The notes: generated by a model not told the origin, from the sequence alone. A stretch of DNA of 64,000 nt from Hyphomicrobiales bacterium (GCA_900473175.1 UCKM01000016.1:31598-95597), one strand, 5' to 3'. Shown: positions 36,206-45,073, counted from the stretch's first letter. Numbers and translations: made by a program.

Positions 36206-37047
36206 GAGTCATAGCAACCGTTGCTGACCTGCGCGCAACGTTAAAGGCCGAGCGGCAAAAGGGCAGGTCGATAGGCCTCGTCCCGACGATGGGCTATCTC
36301 CACATTGGTCACATGATGCTCGTGCGCCAGTCGAAAAGTGCGAGTGATGTCACCGTGGTTTCGATCTTCGTCAATCCGACGCAATTCGGGCCGAACGAGG
36401 ATCTCTCCACCTATCCGCGCGACATGGCAGGCGATTTGGCCAAGCTTGAGGCCGAGGGCGTCGATTATGTCTTCACGCCGGAAGTTGCGGAAATCTATCG
36501 CAACGGCGCCCATACGATCGTGGACAATCCGGTGCTGTCGCGCATCCTGATCGGCAAAATTCGCCCCGGTCATTTCCGCGGCGTGACGACGGTCGTCACC
36601 AAACTGTTCAACATCGTGCAACCGGACCGTGCCTTCTTCGGCGAGAAGGACTACCAGCAACTGACGATCATTCGCCGCATGGTCGCCGATCTCGACATGC
36701 CAATCGACATCACAGGCGTAGCTACGGTGCGCGAAGCGGACGGGCTTGCCTGTTCATCGCGCAATGCCATGCTGAGCGCGGCGGACCGCAAGGCTGCCGT
36801 CATCCTTTCGAAATCGCTCGTGAAGGCTGAGGAAATGGTTGCGCAGGGCCAGCGTTCAGTCCCGGCCATTCGCAATGCCGTCCGCGCCGTTCTCGAAACG
36901 GAAAAACGTGGCACGATCGAATCTGTTGATATTCGCGATGCCCGTACGCTTGGCCCTGTCTCGGGCAAATTCCGGCAGCCGGTCGTGATTTTGCTGACCG
37001 TTCGCTTCGGCAAGGTGCGGCTTATCGATCAGCGCGTGATAGGCTGA
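36202..37047 (+). CDS. panC: Pantothenate synthetase
   Basis: The 281-residue enzyme contains the nucleotide-binding HIGH-like motif [15 protein letters not shown] within VPTMG.., the substrate loop FGEKDYQQL and SSRNAMLS. It joins pantoate and beta-alanine with ATP. The coupling to nadC ties the synthesis of the two cofactor precursors, NAD and CoA, in one transcript. Confidence 0.96.
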   Translation: MRVIATVADLRATLKAERQKGRSIGLVPTMGYLHIGHMMLVRQSKSASDVTVVSIFVNPTQFGPNEDLSTYPRDMAGDLAKLEAEGVDYVFTPEVAEIYRNGAHTIVDNPVLSRILIGKIRPGHFRGVTTVVTKLFNIVQPDRAFFGEKDYQQLTIIRRMVADLDMPIDITGVATVREADGLACSSRNAMLSAADRKAAVILSKSLVKAEEMVAQGQRSVPAIRNAVRAVLETEKRGTIESVDIRDARTLGPVSGKFRQPVVILLTVRFGKVRLIDQRVIG

Positions 37048-37069
37048 AAGAAGCGCGGGAGGAGAATCT

Positions 37070-37885
37070 ATGAGCCAGGAAATTATCATTCGCCGGATCA
37101 CTGCTCCAGAAATCCGGGCGCGCAAAGGTGGTGAGCCGATCGTCGCGCTCACCTCCTATCACGCCAATACGGCGAGGATCGTGGATAATCACGCCGACAT
37201 CCTGCTCGTGGGTGACAGCCTCGGCATGGTGCTCTACGCGATGGATTCGACCCTTGGCGTGTCGCTCGAACTGATGATCGCCCATGGCCGCGCAGTCGTT
37301 CGTGGCTCAAAGCGCACGCTCGTCGTCGTCGATATGCCCTTTGGCTCTTATGAGGAGAGTCCGGAAACTGCCTTTCGCAATGCCGCGCGGGTCATGGCCG
37401 AAACCGGCTGCGGCGCGGTAAAGCTCGAAGGCGGCGTGCGCATGGCGGAGACTATCCGCTTCCTGACGGAGCGCGGCATTCCGGTAATGGGCCATGTCGG
37501 CCTGACACCGCAATCGATCAACACGTTTGGCGGCTTCAAGACGCAAGGCCGCGATACGGCGCTCTGGCCGCTGATCAAGGCCGACGCACAAGCGGTCGCT
37601 GCCGCAGGCGCTTTCTCCGTCGTTCTTGAGGGCATTGTCGAGCCGCTTGCTGCGGAGATATCGCGTGAGAGCAGCATCCCTACGATCGGTATCGGCGGTT
37701 CGAGGGAGTGCGACGGCCAGATCCTCGTGCTTGAGGACATGCTCGGCTACAATCCGAAGCCTCCGAAATTCGTCAAGGTCTATGGCGCGATTGGCGACGC
37801 CATAGATTCGGCGGTGAAATCCTATGCGGAGGACGTGCGCTCGCGTGCATTTCCGGGTGACGAGAACGTTTACACTTTGAAATAG
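37070..37885 (+). CDS. panB: 3-methyl-2-oxobutanoate hydroxymethyltransferase
   Basis: GGGAGGAG precedes the ATG. The 271-residue enzyme has [20 protein letters not shown] (slightly divergent from the usual YD), [19 protein letters not shown] with the metal Asp, and [20 protein letters not shown]. It adds a hydroxymethyl group from methylene-tetrahydrofolate to ketoisovalerate, the first step of pantoate synthesis. It is last in the operon and converges on a cupin gene only seven bases away. Confidence 0.96.
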   Translation: MSQEIIIRRITAPEIRARKGGEPIVALTSYHANTARIVDNHADILLVGDSLGMVLYAMDSTLGVSLELMIAHGRAVVRGSKRTLVVVDMPFGSYEESPETAFRNAARVMAETGCGAVKLEGGVRMAETIRFLTERGIPVMGHVGLTPQSINTFGGFKTQGRDTALWPLIKADAQAVAAAGAFSVVLEGIVEPLAAEISRESSIPTIGIGGSRECDGQILVLEDMLGYNPKPPKFVKVYGAIGDAIDSAVKSYAEDVRSRAFPGDENVYTLK

Positions 37886-37891
37886 CGGCCG

Positions 37892-38404
37892 CTACTTCAC
37901 GGGCTTTCGTTCAACATCGGCGCCTTGCCAATATTCCATGGTGGCTGACCGGTCATAGCCTTCGCCCATCAGCCGGACACCGACCCGGCGTGTTTCCGGA
38001 TAGATAATCACGTCGCTCGGGTTCTTTTCGCCGATGATGATGAAGCGACAGGGCGCATCACTGTGATTGACGAAGGAATGCCCCGCCTTTTGTCCGGCAG
38101 GGAAGCACACATGATCGCCGGCCTTCATGGGATAGGTCTTGTCGCCGAGCCGCAGCGTCATCTCGCCTTCGAGGATGAAAGCCTGCTCTTCCTCCAGCAT
38201 GTGATAATGATTGAGGCTCGATTCCATGCCGGGCGCCAGTTCCTCCAGCGCGACACCCACATGATTGGCGCCGCCGAAGCCGGAAAGATATCGGAAGCGT
38301 GTGCCGTAGCGGCTTCCTTCCGACCATTCCTCCCATGGGACGTCCTCGGATGAGAAGGGTTCGGAAATGCCTTCCGCATTCAATGCTGCCGGTTTGTTGA
38401 TCAT
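37892..38404 (-). CDS. Cupin-domain protein
   Basis: I start at ATG 38404 (MINKPAALNAEGISEPFSSE) because GGGAGAG precedes it; the longer frame overlaps nadQ. The 170-residue protein has one cupin barrel with metal-ligand motif 1 (SSLNHYHMLEEEQAFILEGE) and motif 2 (HVCFPAGQKAGHSFVN). Function is unknown; relatives bind sugars, polyols or metals. It is the last gene of the ygfZ-HD-phosphatase-nadQ-cupin operon. Confidence 0.87.
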   Translation of the reverse strand: MINKPAALNAEGISEPFSSEDVPWEEWSEGSRYGTRFRYLSGFGGANHVGVALEELAPGMESSLNHYHMLEEEQAFILEGEMTLRLGDKTYPMKAGDHVCFPAGQKAGHSFVNHSDAPCRFIIIGEKNPSDVIIYPETRRVGVRLMGEGYDRSATMEYWQGADVERKPVK

Positions 38405-38414
38405 TTCTCTCTCC

Positions 38415-39374
38415 CTACGCCCTGCCGCCCAGTCTAAGTCCCGCAACGCTGCGCTCCTCAAGCACATTGTGACGGAAGCGGTAGAGCGCCGCCGGTCGGC
38501 CACGAGCCTGCGTTTGTTCCGCGCCTGTTGGCTCAACCAGTTCGGTCGTCTCCACCAGCCTGCGAAAGTTCTGCTTGTGGAGATGGCGGCCGGAAATCGC
38601 CTCCACTGTTTCCTGCAGGGCTGTCAGCGTGAAAGTTGAGGGCATGAGTTCGAAAACAACCGGCCGGTATTTCAGCTTGGCGCGAAGACGGGCGATTGCG
38701 GTTGCGAGAATTCGGCGGTGATCAAAGCTCATTGGCGCTCCTAACGAACGCGAAAGGTCAGTCCGCTCGGCACGGCCGTCCCGCACCGCCTCCTCGATCA
38801 GCCCCGCTTCATAGAGAAGCTCATAGCGTTCGAGCACGCGTTCTTCATCCCAGGCGATACTGTCTTCGCCAAAGGCGAGCCGGAGGCGGCTCAATCGCGC
38901 CGGAACGCCGCTGTTCTCCGCCCAGTTGCGCAATGCCGGGCGGATGGTCTCATCGATCATGGTGGGTTTGCCGCCGCGCCAATCTTCCCAGGGCAAAAAC
39001 GAATACCAGCTGCGCCAGCGTGCGCCCGATTTGCGCAGTGCTTCCCTGTTGTCGTCATTGATGCGGGTGAGCGCGAGATAGCCCACGGAAACGATGTGGA
39101 GATCCCGATCTTCCGCCGTCTTGTGACGGCCACGATCGCCGAATGTATAGAGCTGCTCGACATATCCGAGCCGCAGTGGCGTCTGCTCCGCCACCCATGC
39201 GCGCAAGCCCGTCTCGAAGGTCCGGTGCTGCAGCGGATTGAACGGGCCGAACGGCAACTCATCGCGCTCGGCGTCATCGTTGGCAGGCGTCGTTAAAATG
39301 AGCGGATCGTTATTGGCCACTGCGACAATGGCCGCGCTCAGATTGATCTCGACTGCATTGGGCGTGCCCGTCAT
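38415..39374 (-). CDS. nadQ: NadQ-type transcriptional regulator (Nudix-related N-domain plus winged helix)
   Basis: The 319-residue protein resembles COG4111, predicted to regulate NAD biosynthesis in alphaproteobacteria. The N-terminal part (about 1-170) is Nudix-like (INLSAAIVAVANNDPLILTT, VEQLYTFGDRGR, VGYLALTRI), but no intact Nudix box is visible, so it is probably a ligand sensor rather than a hydrolase. The C-terminal part (about 225-310) holds the winged helix seen in NrtR relatives (YRPVVFELMPSTFTLTALQE, HLHKQNFRRLV). It overlaps the phosphatase gene by four bases (ATGA). nadA has a matching candidate operator. Confidence 0.85.
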   Translation of the reverse strand: MTGTPNAVEINLSAAIVAVANNDPLILTTPANDDAERDELPFGPFNPLQHRTFETGLRAWVAEQTPLRLGYVEQLYTFGDRGRHKTAEDRDLHIVSVGYLALTRINDDNREALRKSGARWRSWYSFLPWEDWRGGKPTMIDETIRPALRNWAENSGVPARLSRLRLAFGEDSIAWDEERVLERYELLYEAGLIEEAVRDGRAERTDLSRSLGAPMSFDHRRILATAIARLRAKLKYRPVVFELMPSTFTLTALQETVEAISGRHLHKQNFRRLVETTELVEPTGAEQTQARGRPAALYRFRHNVLEERSVAGLRLGGRA

Positions 39375-39892
39375 GTGCAGGTGTCCAGCGGCAGAATGAA
39401 TGGTGTGCCCTCGAAGGCTTCTTCGCCGCGACCGATTGCCTTGATGGCATCAACCATCCGCCCCTTGCGGCCGAGCATGTCATCAGCAAGCGCGATGAGC
39501 CGGCTGTTCGGTGTCGCCGATGGCGCGTTGCGGCGCAATGCCTGTGCCAATCGGACCTCGTCGAGTTCCGGATTAAGTGCCAGGGCGGTGATATAGGCTG
39601 CGGCTGTCGAGCGCGATATGCCCGCATAGCAATGGATCAGGAGCGGCGCATGTCGATCCCAGCGTCGGCCGAAGGCTACGAGCTGGTCGATATGATCGAC
39701 AGCAGGGAGGGTCATTCCTTCTGCGGGTTCGATGATGTCATTGAAGCCAAGGAACAAGTGCCGCTCTTCTGCAATTTCGCTCGGGCGCAGGACCGGCGTG
39801 CCGATATTGATCAACGTTACCATGTCCCGGGCGCCGAAGCGTGTCGCCGATTCGGCCAGCCGGGAGAGAGGGGAAACAACGATATGTGGCAT
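39371..39892 (-). CDS. Dual-specificity/tyrosine phosphatase-like protein
   Basis: I begin at ATG 39892 (MPHIVVSPLSRLAESATRFG); the frame extends upstream into the HD gene. The 173-residue product carries the phosphatase loop LIHCYAGISRSTAAA, with the C-x5-R signature, and a candidate acid in the preceding segment (FNDIIEPAEGM). It could act on phosphoproteins or small phosphorylated molecules. It overlaps nadQ by four bases and follows the HD gene by seven. Confidence 0.88.
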   Translation of the reverse strand: MPHIVVSPLSRLAESATRFGARDMVTLINIGTPVLRPSEIAEERHLFLGFNDIIEPAEGMTLPAVDHIDQLVAFGRRWDRHAPLLIHCYAGISRSTAAAYITALALNPELDEVRLAQALRRNAPSATPNSRLIALADDMLGRKGRMVDAIKAIGRGEEAFEGTPFILPLDTCT

Positions 39893-39899
39893 GATATCC

Positions 39900-40538
39900 C
39901 TATCTCGCTTTGCGCGCACGTTGCCTGTCAAGGTCAACAAAACGTTCGAGAAATGCATTCTGCACTGTTTGGGTCGTCAGGGCGGTCAAGTCGATGAACT
40001 GAGGATCAATACCGCGCGGCCGTCCGAAAAACTGCACGGCCTCCTTTTCGGCAAAACCTGCAAGGCGGGTCGCCTCATAATAAGCTGCGATGGCGTCAGC
40101 CCGCTTGATCTGGGCGCGCAGGCTTTGATGAATATCGGGCGCCAGCGCAAAGCGAAGGTGGATCGCATGCTGCAAGCGCAGTTCGACACTCTTGTAGTCG
40201 CCGCCCACAACTGCCTTGAAAGGTGAAATCATGTCGCCGATCACATATTCTGGAGAATCGTGCAGCAGCGCGATCAGGCGCTGTTCAGTCGTTGCCTCCG
40301 GTACGATCCTGCCAAAAATATCCTCGACCAGCAGCGAGTGTTGCGCGACGGAGTAAGCATGCTCGCCAACCGTCTGGCCATTCCATCTGGCAACACGTGA
40401 CAAGCCCTGCGCAATATCCTCGATCTCGATGTCGAGCGGGGAGGGATCGAGCAGATCGAGCCGCCGGCCGGACAACATGCGTTGCCAGGCGCGCAATTCC
40501 GTCTTTTTCAGGCTACTCAGTAGCGGCTTGGCCGGCAT
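39900..40538 (-). CDS. HD-domain phosphohydrolase (YfbR-like)
   Basis: A 212-residue protein with the HD metal residues: GEHAYSVAQHSLLVED, LIALLHDSPEYVIGDMISPF and a later Asp in IKRADAIAAYYEA. This pattern is that of YfbR-type 5'-deoxynucleotidases. It opens with WQRMLSGRRLDLLDPSPLDI. A role in nucleotide salvage or clean-up fits its place between ygfZ and nadQ, but the substrate is not shown. Confidence 0.87.
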   Translation of the reverse strand: MPAKPLLSSLKKTELRAWQRMLSGRRLDLLDPSPLDIEIEDIAQGLSRVARWNGQTVGEHAYSVAQHSLLVEDIFGRIVPEATTEQRLIALLHDSPEYVIGDMISPFKAVVGGDYKSVELRLQHAIHLRFALAPDIHQSLRAQIKRADAIAAYYEATRLAGFAEKEAVQFFGRPRGIDPQFIDLTALTTQTVQNAFLERFVDLDRQRARKAR

Positions 40539-40551
40539 CCATATTTCCCGA

Positions 40552-41403
40552 TTACGCTTCCTGCGTTGTTACGGGAAATGTAAAGCGGTGTTCGGGTGGA
40601 ATGGCAAGATCGAGCATAACATCTCCTGCCAGAATTGGGATGCCACTGTCGATGGCGTCCTTCACCCGGTCGATGCGCACGAGTGCGAGTGCAGTGTTCC
40701 TTGCAACGCTCCCAAGCGTGCCTATCTCGCGGTCGCCCGCCGTGATCGGCGTGCCGGTCAAAGGTAAATCAAGAGCGGCAGTGGCGACAAGAATTCGGCG
40801 TCGTGCAGTGCCGCGATGCTGCATGCGGGAGACGACCTCCTGGCCGACGAAACATCCTTTCTTGAACGAAACGCCACCTGTCTGGTCCAGATTGACGTCA
40901 TGCGGAAAGGCATCACCAAGCGAATAGTCGTCCGGAGCCTCGGCGACGCCATGAGCGATGCGCAGCGCGGTCCACGCCGCTACTGCGTTGTTTGTGGTGC
41001 CGGTTCCGCCGTAGCGCCGCGTGACAGCCAAGCCGTCGGGGAAACGCCTGTCAATCACCGTTGATTCAGTTTCCGAAGTTGCTGAATCACCTTGCCAGGA
41101 AACCTTGATAAGCGACTCGGAATCCACGGCAAATTGAACCTTGGCGCGCAATCGGTAAAGGGTCAGCCGCTTCAGCAGGTCATCCATTGTTGTCTCCAGC
41201 AGGTCGAGGCGCAATCCTTTGTCGCGGCGCGAAACGAGGAACTCAAACAGGATTTTTCCTTGCGGGCTGAGCAGCGCGCCCGGTTGCAGGTCGCCGTGAC
41301 CCAGCGCGTCGAGATCGGTGGTGATGAGGTTCTGGAGGAAATCCTCTGCATCCTCGCCGGTCACGTTGAGGAGCGCTCTTCCGCTTAAACTTGTCGATGG
41401 CAT
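40552..41403 (-). CDS. ygfZ: YgfZ/GcvT-domain folate-binding protein
   Basis: From ATG 41403 (MPSTSLSGRALLNVTGEDAE) the product is 283 residues. It has the aminomethyltransferase-like fold and the YgfZ signature VSFKKGCFVGQEVVSRMQHR, with its conserved Cys. YgfZ proteins use tetrahydrofolate and support Fe-S cluster enzymes. It is the first gene of the nadQ operon, which could matter because quinolinate synthase is an Fe-S enzyme. It diverges from pyrC across 76 bases. Confidence 0.93.
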   Translation of the reverse strand: MPSTSLSGRALLNVTGEDAEDFLQNLITTDLDALGHGDLQPGALLSPQGKILFEFLVSRRDKGLRLDLLETTMDDLLKRLTLYRLRAKVQFAVDSESLIKVSWQGDSATSETESTVIDRRFPDGLAVTRRYGGTGTTNNAVAAWTALRIAHGVAEAPDDYSLGDAFPHDVNLDQTGGVSFKKGCFVGQEVVSRMQHRGTARRRILVATAALDLPLTGTPITAGDREIGTLGSVARNTALALVRIDRVKDAIDSGIPILAGDVMLDLAIPPEHRFTFPVTTQEA

Positions 41404-41479
41404 TGCATTATCCTTGCCTTTCGCGTTCCTGTTACCTAATTCGCTGTGGAGAGGTTCGCAAGGCTGGATTGGAAAGCAA

Positions 41480-42817
41480 ATGGTACAGACGTTCGACACG
41501 ATCTATCGAAGCGGCTTCGTCGTCAACCAGGATGGTGTCGGCCTGCGGGATGTCGGCGTTACGGATGGCCGGATTGCCGCCGTCGGCAACCTTGGAAGCG
41601 CGTCGGCAGGCGAGATCGTCGATGCCACTGGCCTGCACATTCTCCCCGGCGTTGTCGACAGCCAGGTGCATTTCCGCGAGCCAGGCCTTGAACACAAGGA
41701 AGATCTCGAAAGCGGCTCCCGCTCGGCGGTGTTGGGCGGGGTCACTGCTGTTTTCGAAATGCCGAACACCAAGCCGCTGACGACCTCCGCGGAAACACTC
41801 GAGGACAAGGTTCGGCGCGGTCGCCACCGCATGCACTGCGACTTTGCGTTCTGGGTCGGCGGCACCCGCGACAATGCGCACGATGTGGCCGAACTTGAAC
41901 GGCTGCCGGGCGCAGCCGGCATCAAGGTGTTCATGGGGTCTTCCACTGGCGACCTCCTCGTCGAGGACGATGAAGGGGTCCGGTCGATCCTGAAGAATAC
42001 CCGTCGCCGCACCGCATTCCACTCCGAAGATGAATTCCGGTTGCGCGAACGGGAAGGGCTGCGCGTTGCGGGCGATCCATCGTCCCATCCGGTCTGGCGT
42101 GACGAAATCGCCGCGCTCAAATGCACCGAGCGCCTGGTGCGCATCGCGCGGGAAACACGCGCACGCATCCATGTCCTGCATATCTCGACGGCCGAAGAGA
42201 TCGATTTCCTGAAAGAGCACAAGGATGTGGCAAGCTGCGAAGCAACGCCGCACCATCTGACGCTTGAAGCCAGCCAGTATGGAACGCTCGGGACACTGAT
42301 CCAGATGAACCCGCCGGTACGCGACGCACGCCATCGTGACGGCGTCTGGACGGGTATCACGCAGGGCATCATCGACGTTCTTGGTTCCGATCATGCGCCG
42401 CACACACTGGAAGAAAAATCAAAACCCTATCCGGCATCGCCATCCGGCATGACCGGCGTGCAGACTCTGGTGCCGATCATGCTCGATCACATCAATGCCG
42501 GCCGCATGTCGATCGAACGCTTTGTCGACTTGACCTCGCATGGTCCGAACCGCCTGTTCGGCATGGCCCGGAAGGGGCGCATCGCCGTTGGCTATGATGC
42601 CGATTTGACGATCGTCGATATGAAGCGGCGCGAGACCATCACCAATGCGCAAGTCGGCTCCAAGGCGGGCTGGACGCCTTATGACGGCAAAATCGTCACC
42701 GGCTGGCCGGTCGGGACCATCATCCGCGGCCGCAAGGTCATGTGGGAAGGTGAGATCGTCACACCGTCGCAGGGTGAACCGGTTCTGTTCGGAGAAGCGC
42801 TGCCTCAGGGCAGGTAA
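41480..42817 (+). CDS. pyrC: Dihydroorotase-family amidohydrolase with altered first metal motif
   Basis: From ATG 41480 the product is 445 residues, a type I (multifunctional-complex-type) dihydroorotase. The carboxylated Lys is in GIKVFMGSSTG; His ligands are in HVLHISTAEE and ATPHHLTLE; the catalytic Asp is in VLGSDHAPHT. The usual D-x-H-x-H motif reads DSQVHFREPG, so the first His is Gln. I recall similar sequences in related rhizobia, so this may be a lineage trait. It closes the dihydroorotate ring in pyrimidine synthesis, if active. It stands alone on the plus strand. Confidence 0.9.
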   Translation: MVQTFDTIYRSGFVVNQDGVGLRDVGVTDGRIAAVGNLGSASAGEIVDATGLHILPGVVDSQVHFREPGLEHKEDLESGSRSAVLGGVTAVFEMPNTKPLTTSAETLEDKVRRGRHRMHCDFAFWVGGTRDNAHDVAELERLPGAAGIKVFMGSSTGDLLVEDDEGVRSILKNTRRRTAFHSEDEFRLREREGLRVAGDPSSHPVWRDEIAALKCTERLVRIARETRARIHVLHISTAEEIDFLKEHKDVASCEATPHHLTLEASQYGTLGTLIQMNPPVRDARHRDGVWTGITQGIIDVLGSDHAPHTLEEKSKPYPASPSGMTGVQTLVPIMLDHINAGRMSIERFVDLTSHGPNRLFGMARKGRIAVGYDADLTIVDMKRRETITNAQVGSKAGWTPYDGKIVTGWPVGTIIRGRKVMWEGEIVTPSQGEPVLFGEALPQGR

Positions 42818-42824
42818 ATCTACG

Positions 42825-43718
42825 TTAGGCCGTACCGCCAGGCGACGATTTTGCAAACTGCAGATGGCCGAGTTTTTCCGGGTTGCGCACGATATAGATC
42901 GTGTTGATCTTGCCGTTCTCGATTTCCAGGGCTGTCGTTTGCGGAAGACCATCGAATTCGGTCGTCACGAAACCGGGAAGTCCATCGATCGTTCCCTCGT
43001 ACAGGAGCGGCGGGAACTTGTACGACACGCGCCGGGCTATGCCATCGAAGAAGCGCCAGACCTTGGCCATCGTGTAGATCGGGTTGATCACGGACGGGCG
43101 ATTGCCGCCGCCGTCGGCATACATGACGACGTCATCCGCAAGGAGCGATTGCAATGCCTGCATGTCGCCGCTGCGTGACGCGTTGAAGAATGCCTTGGCA
43201 ATATTGCGCCCCTGCTCGTCGGAAACCGGGAAGCGGGGCTTGGCTTGCTGGACATGGTTTCGAGCACGGCTTGCCAGCTGGCGGCACGTCGCCGCATCGC
43301 GGCCAATAGCCTCCGATACCTGATTGAAATCCTGACCGAAAACATCGTGGAGCAGGAATGCGGCACGCTCGAGTGGCGAAAGCCGCTCCAGCGCCATCAT
43401 CAGCGTCAGCGTGATGTCGGCATCCGATTCCTCGTCGCTCGGATCGAAAATCGGTTCGGGCAGCCATTCTCCCACATAAGTCTCCCTTCGAACGCGGGCT
43501 GATTTGAGGTGGTCGAGGCAAAGCCTCGTAATGGTACGGACCAGAAAAGCCTCTTCACTGCGCACTTCGGACCGGTCGGCCTGATGCCAGCGAATGAAGC
43601 CCTCCTGGACAATGTCCTCCGCCTCCGCGACCGATCCGAGCATGCGATAGGCAATGCGGATCAGCCGCGGTCTGAGGCGGTTGAATGTTTCCGTTGTCTG
43701 GTCAGGCTGCTTCGGCAC
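42825..43718 (-). CDS. ECF41-family sigma factor with SnoaL-like C-terminal extension
   Basis: The 297-residue protein has sigma region 2 (RIAYRMLGSVAEAEDIVQEG), region 4 (SPLERAAFLLHDVFGQDF and GRDAATCRQLASRARNHV) and, between them, the ECF41 linker motif WLPEP. A SnoaL/NTF2-like domain occupies about 175-285, with DGGGN (family consensus DGGGK) and NPEKL near the end. In ECF41 proteins this extension replaces an anti-sigma factor and controls activity. The gene overlaps the upstream CMD gene by 17 bases. Confidence 0.93.
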   Translation of the reverse strand: MPKQPDQTTETFNRLRPRLIRIAYRMLGSVAEAEDIVQEGFIRWHQADRSEVRSEEAFLVRTITRLCLDHLKSARVRRETYVGEWLPEPIFDPSDEESDADITLTLMMALERLSPLERAAFLLHDVFGQDFNQVSEAIGRDAATCRQLASRARNHVQQAKPRFPVSDEQGRNIAKAFFNASRSGDMQALQSLLADDVVMYADGGGNRPSVINPIYTMAKVWRFFDGIARRVSYKFPPLLYEGTIDGLPGFVTTEFDGLPQTTALEIENGKINTIYIVRNPEKLGHLQFAKSSPGGTA

Positions 43719-44160
43719 TGTCTTTCGATACCGGATGCACTGAGCGGAAGGCGATTGCGAGCCGGTTCCAGCCGTTGATGGTGACGATCAGCATGCTGAG
43801 CTTGACGATCTCCTCCTCGGTGAATTGCGTCTGCAATTCTTCATAGACACTGTCCGGTGCGTGGGTCTTGGCGATCAGCGTCAATGCCTCGGTCCAGGCA
43901 AGGGCGGCGCGTTCACGGTCGCTGTAGAGCGGCGACTCCCGCCAGGCATCGAGCAGATAGAGCCGCTGTTCTGTCTCGCCGCGCTTGCGCGCATCCTTGG
44001 AATGCATGTCGAGGCAGAATGCACAGCCATTGATCTGCGACGCACGCATCTTAACGAGTTCGATGAGGCTCATCTCCAGCCCGCTGCTGACGACGCTCTT
44101 CTCCATCTCCAGCATCGGCTTGAGGGCTTCGTGGTTATAAAGGTTCAGTCTGGCTTTCAT
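43702..44160 (-). CDS. Carboxymuconolactone decarboxylase-like / AhpD-like protein
   Basis: The 152-residue protein has the AhpD-like core: LIELVKMRASQINGCAFCLD followed by MHSKDARKRGE, with a C-x2-C redox pair and a nearby His. The C-terminal helix bundle includes ERAALAWTEALT. Such proteins act as peroxidatic or thiol-dependent enzymes. This is the standard partner of ECF41 sigma factors and usually the main target. AGGAG precedes the start at seven bases, and an ECF41-type promoter lies 40-66 bases upstream. Confidence 0.93.
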   Translation of the reverse strand: MKARLNLYNHEALKPMLEMEKSVVSSGLEMSLIELVKMRASQINGCAFCLDMHSKDARKRGETEQRLYLLDAWRESPLYSDRERAALAWTEALTLIAKTHAPDSVYEELQTQFTEEEIVKLSMLIVTINGWNRLAIAFRSVHPVSKDSAEAA

Positions 44161-44199
44161 AATATCACTCCTGTGTGGCCTTCAGTTGCCTGAACACAA

Positions 44200-44226
44200 G
44201 ACGAGACAGGGTATTGAAACGTGACA
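44200..44226 (-). promoter_or_regulatory. ECF41-type promoter of the CMD-sigma operon
   Basis: On the minus strand, TGTCACG (44226-44220), exactly 16 bases, then CGTC (44203-44200). The published ECF41 target promoter is TGTCACA-N16-CGTC, so six of seven -35 bases, the spacing and the -10 all agree. It lies in front of the only gene pair a local ECF41 factor would be expected to drive, which implies autoregulation. Confidence 0.85.
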
Positions 44227-44260
44227 TCGCTCCGTATTTTTTCTGACGTTTCAGAAAAAA

Positions 44261-45073
44261 TCAGTCGCCGGTTACGAAGAACCGCCAGCGGCCTTTCGGC
44301 GTGATGCCAAGGCGATAGAACACATAGGTCCCGAACTGCTTCATTTCGTCATAATCACCGGCAGTGACGATCTGGAAGAGCTCGACCTTCTGCTTCGCGT
44401 CGAGCTTGTCGAGCGGGTAGGCGAAGAAATAGGGCCAGACATAGAGCTCGTCCGGCGTTCCGGCATCGAGATGAACGTAACCCGATTCAAGCACATCGAC
44501 GAGAATGGCAAGGATTTCCATGCCATCGGGGTCGCCCGCGAGGGTCTTCAGGTAGGCCAGCGGATCGCCATCAATGTCTGCGAGCGACAGCATTGTGACA
44601 TCGTCACCTGAACCGATCAGCGGGCGAAGCGCTTCGATGTTGCCGGATTTTGCCGCCGTCAGAATAAGTTCGCGCATTTTCTGCACGGGGAAGGGCAGTT
44701 TGCTGTAATCGTATTGCACCTCGGGTACAGCTGCGCCCTCCTTGGCGTTGGGCATGGCAACGTTGCTGTTCGACGTGCCTGTCGCGCCATCCTCCGTTGC
44801 AGCCGGGCTCTCAGGTGCTGCCTTTTCAGGCGCTGCAGCCGGTTTGTTAGGGGAAGCGGGCGGCGTCTTTTCTTCGCCGGCCGGCTTCTGCGCGGCACCC
44901 GGCTTGGCAGGTTCGGCGGCTTTCGGAACGTCTTCCTTCTTGATCTCGCTCAAGGCGAGTTGCACCGATGGATTGTTCGCGGCTGACAAAGCAGGAAAGC
45001 TAAAAGCACTGGCCGCTGCCGCGAGAAGAACGGTGCGAGCAATCGCAGACGCGGAAAAATGCTTATCAAGCAT
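44261..45073 (-). CDS. Secreted Ala/Pro-rich hypothetical protein
   Basis: The 270-residue product has a signal peptide (ARTVLLAAAASAFSFPALSA), then a low-complexity Ala/Pro/Lys/Glu stretch (about 45-105) that may span the periplasm. A folded domain of about 150 residues follows (PFPVQKMRELILTAAKSGNI; LIGSGDDVTMLSLADIDGDP; DELYVWPYFFAYPLDKLD; RFFVTGD at the end). I have the impression of a conserved rhizobial family with no assigned role. It ends about 100 bases upstream of the CMD gene but is separated from it by the ECF41 promoter. Confidence 0.82.
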   Translation of the reverse strand: MLDKHFSASAIARTVLLAAAASAFSFPALSAANNPSVQLALSEIKKEDVPKAAEPAKPGAAQKPAGEEKTPPASPNKPAAAPEKAAPESPAATEDGATGTSNSNVAMPNAKEGAAVPEVQYDYSKLPFPVQKMRELILTAAKSGNIEALRPLIGSGDDVTMLSLADIDGDPLAYLKTLAGDPDGMEILAILVDVLESGYVHLDAGTPDELYVWPYFFAYPLDKLDAKQKVELFQIVTAGDYDEMKQFGTYVFYRLGITPKGRWRFFVTGD

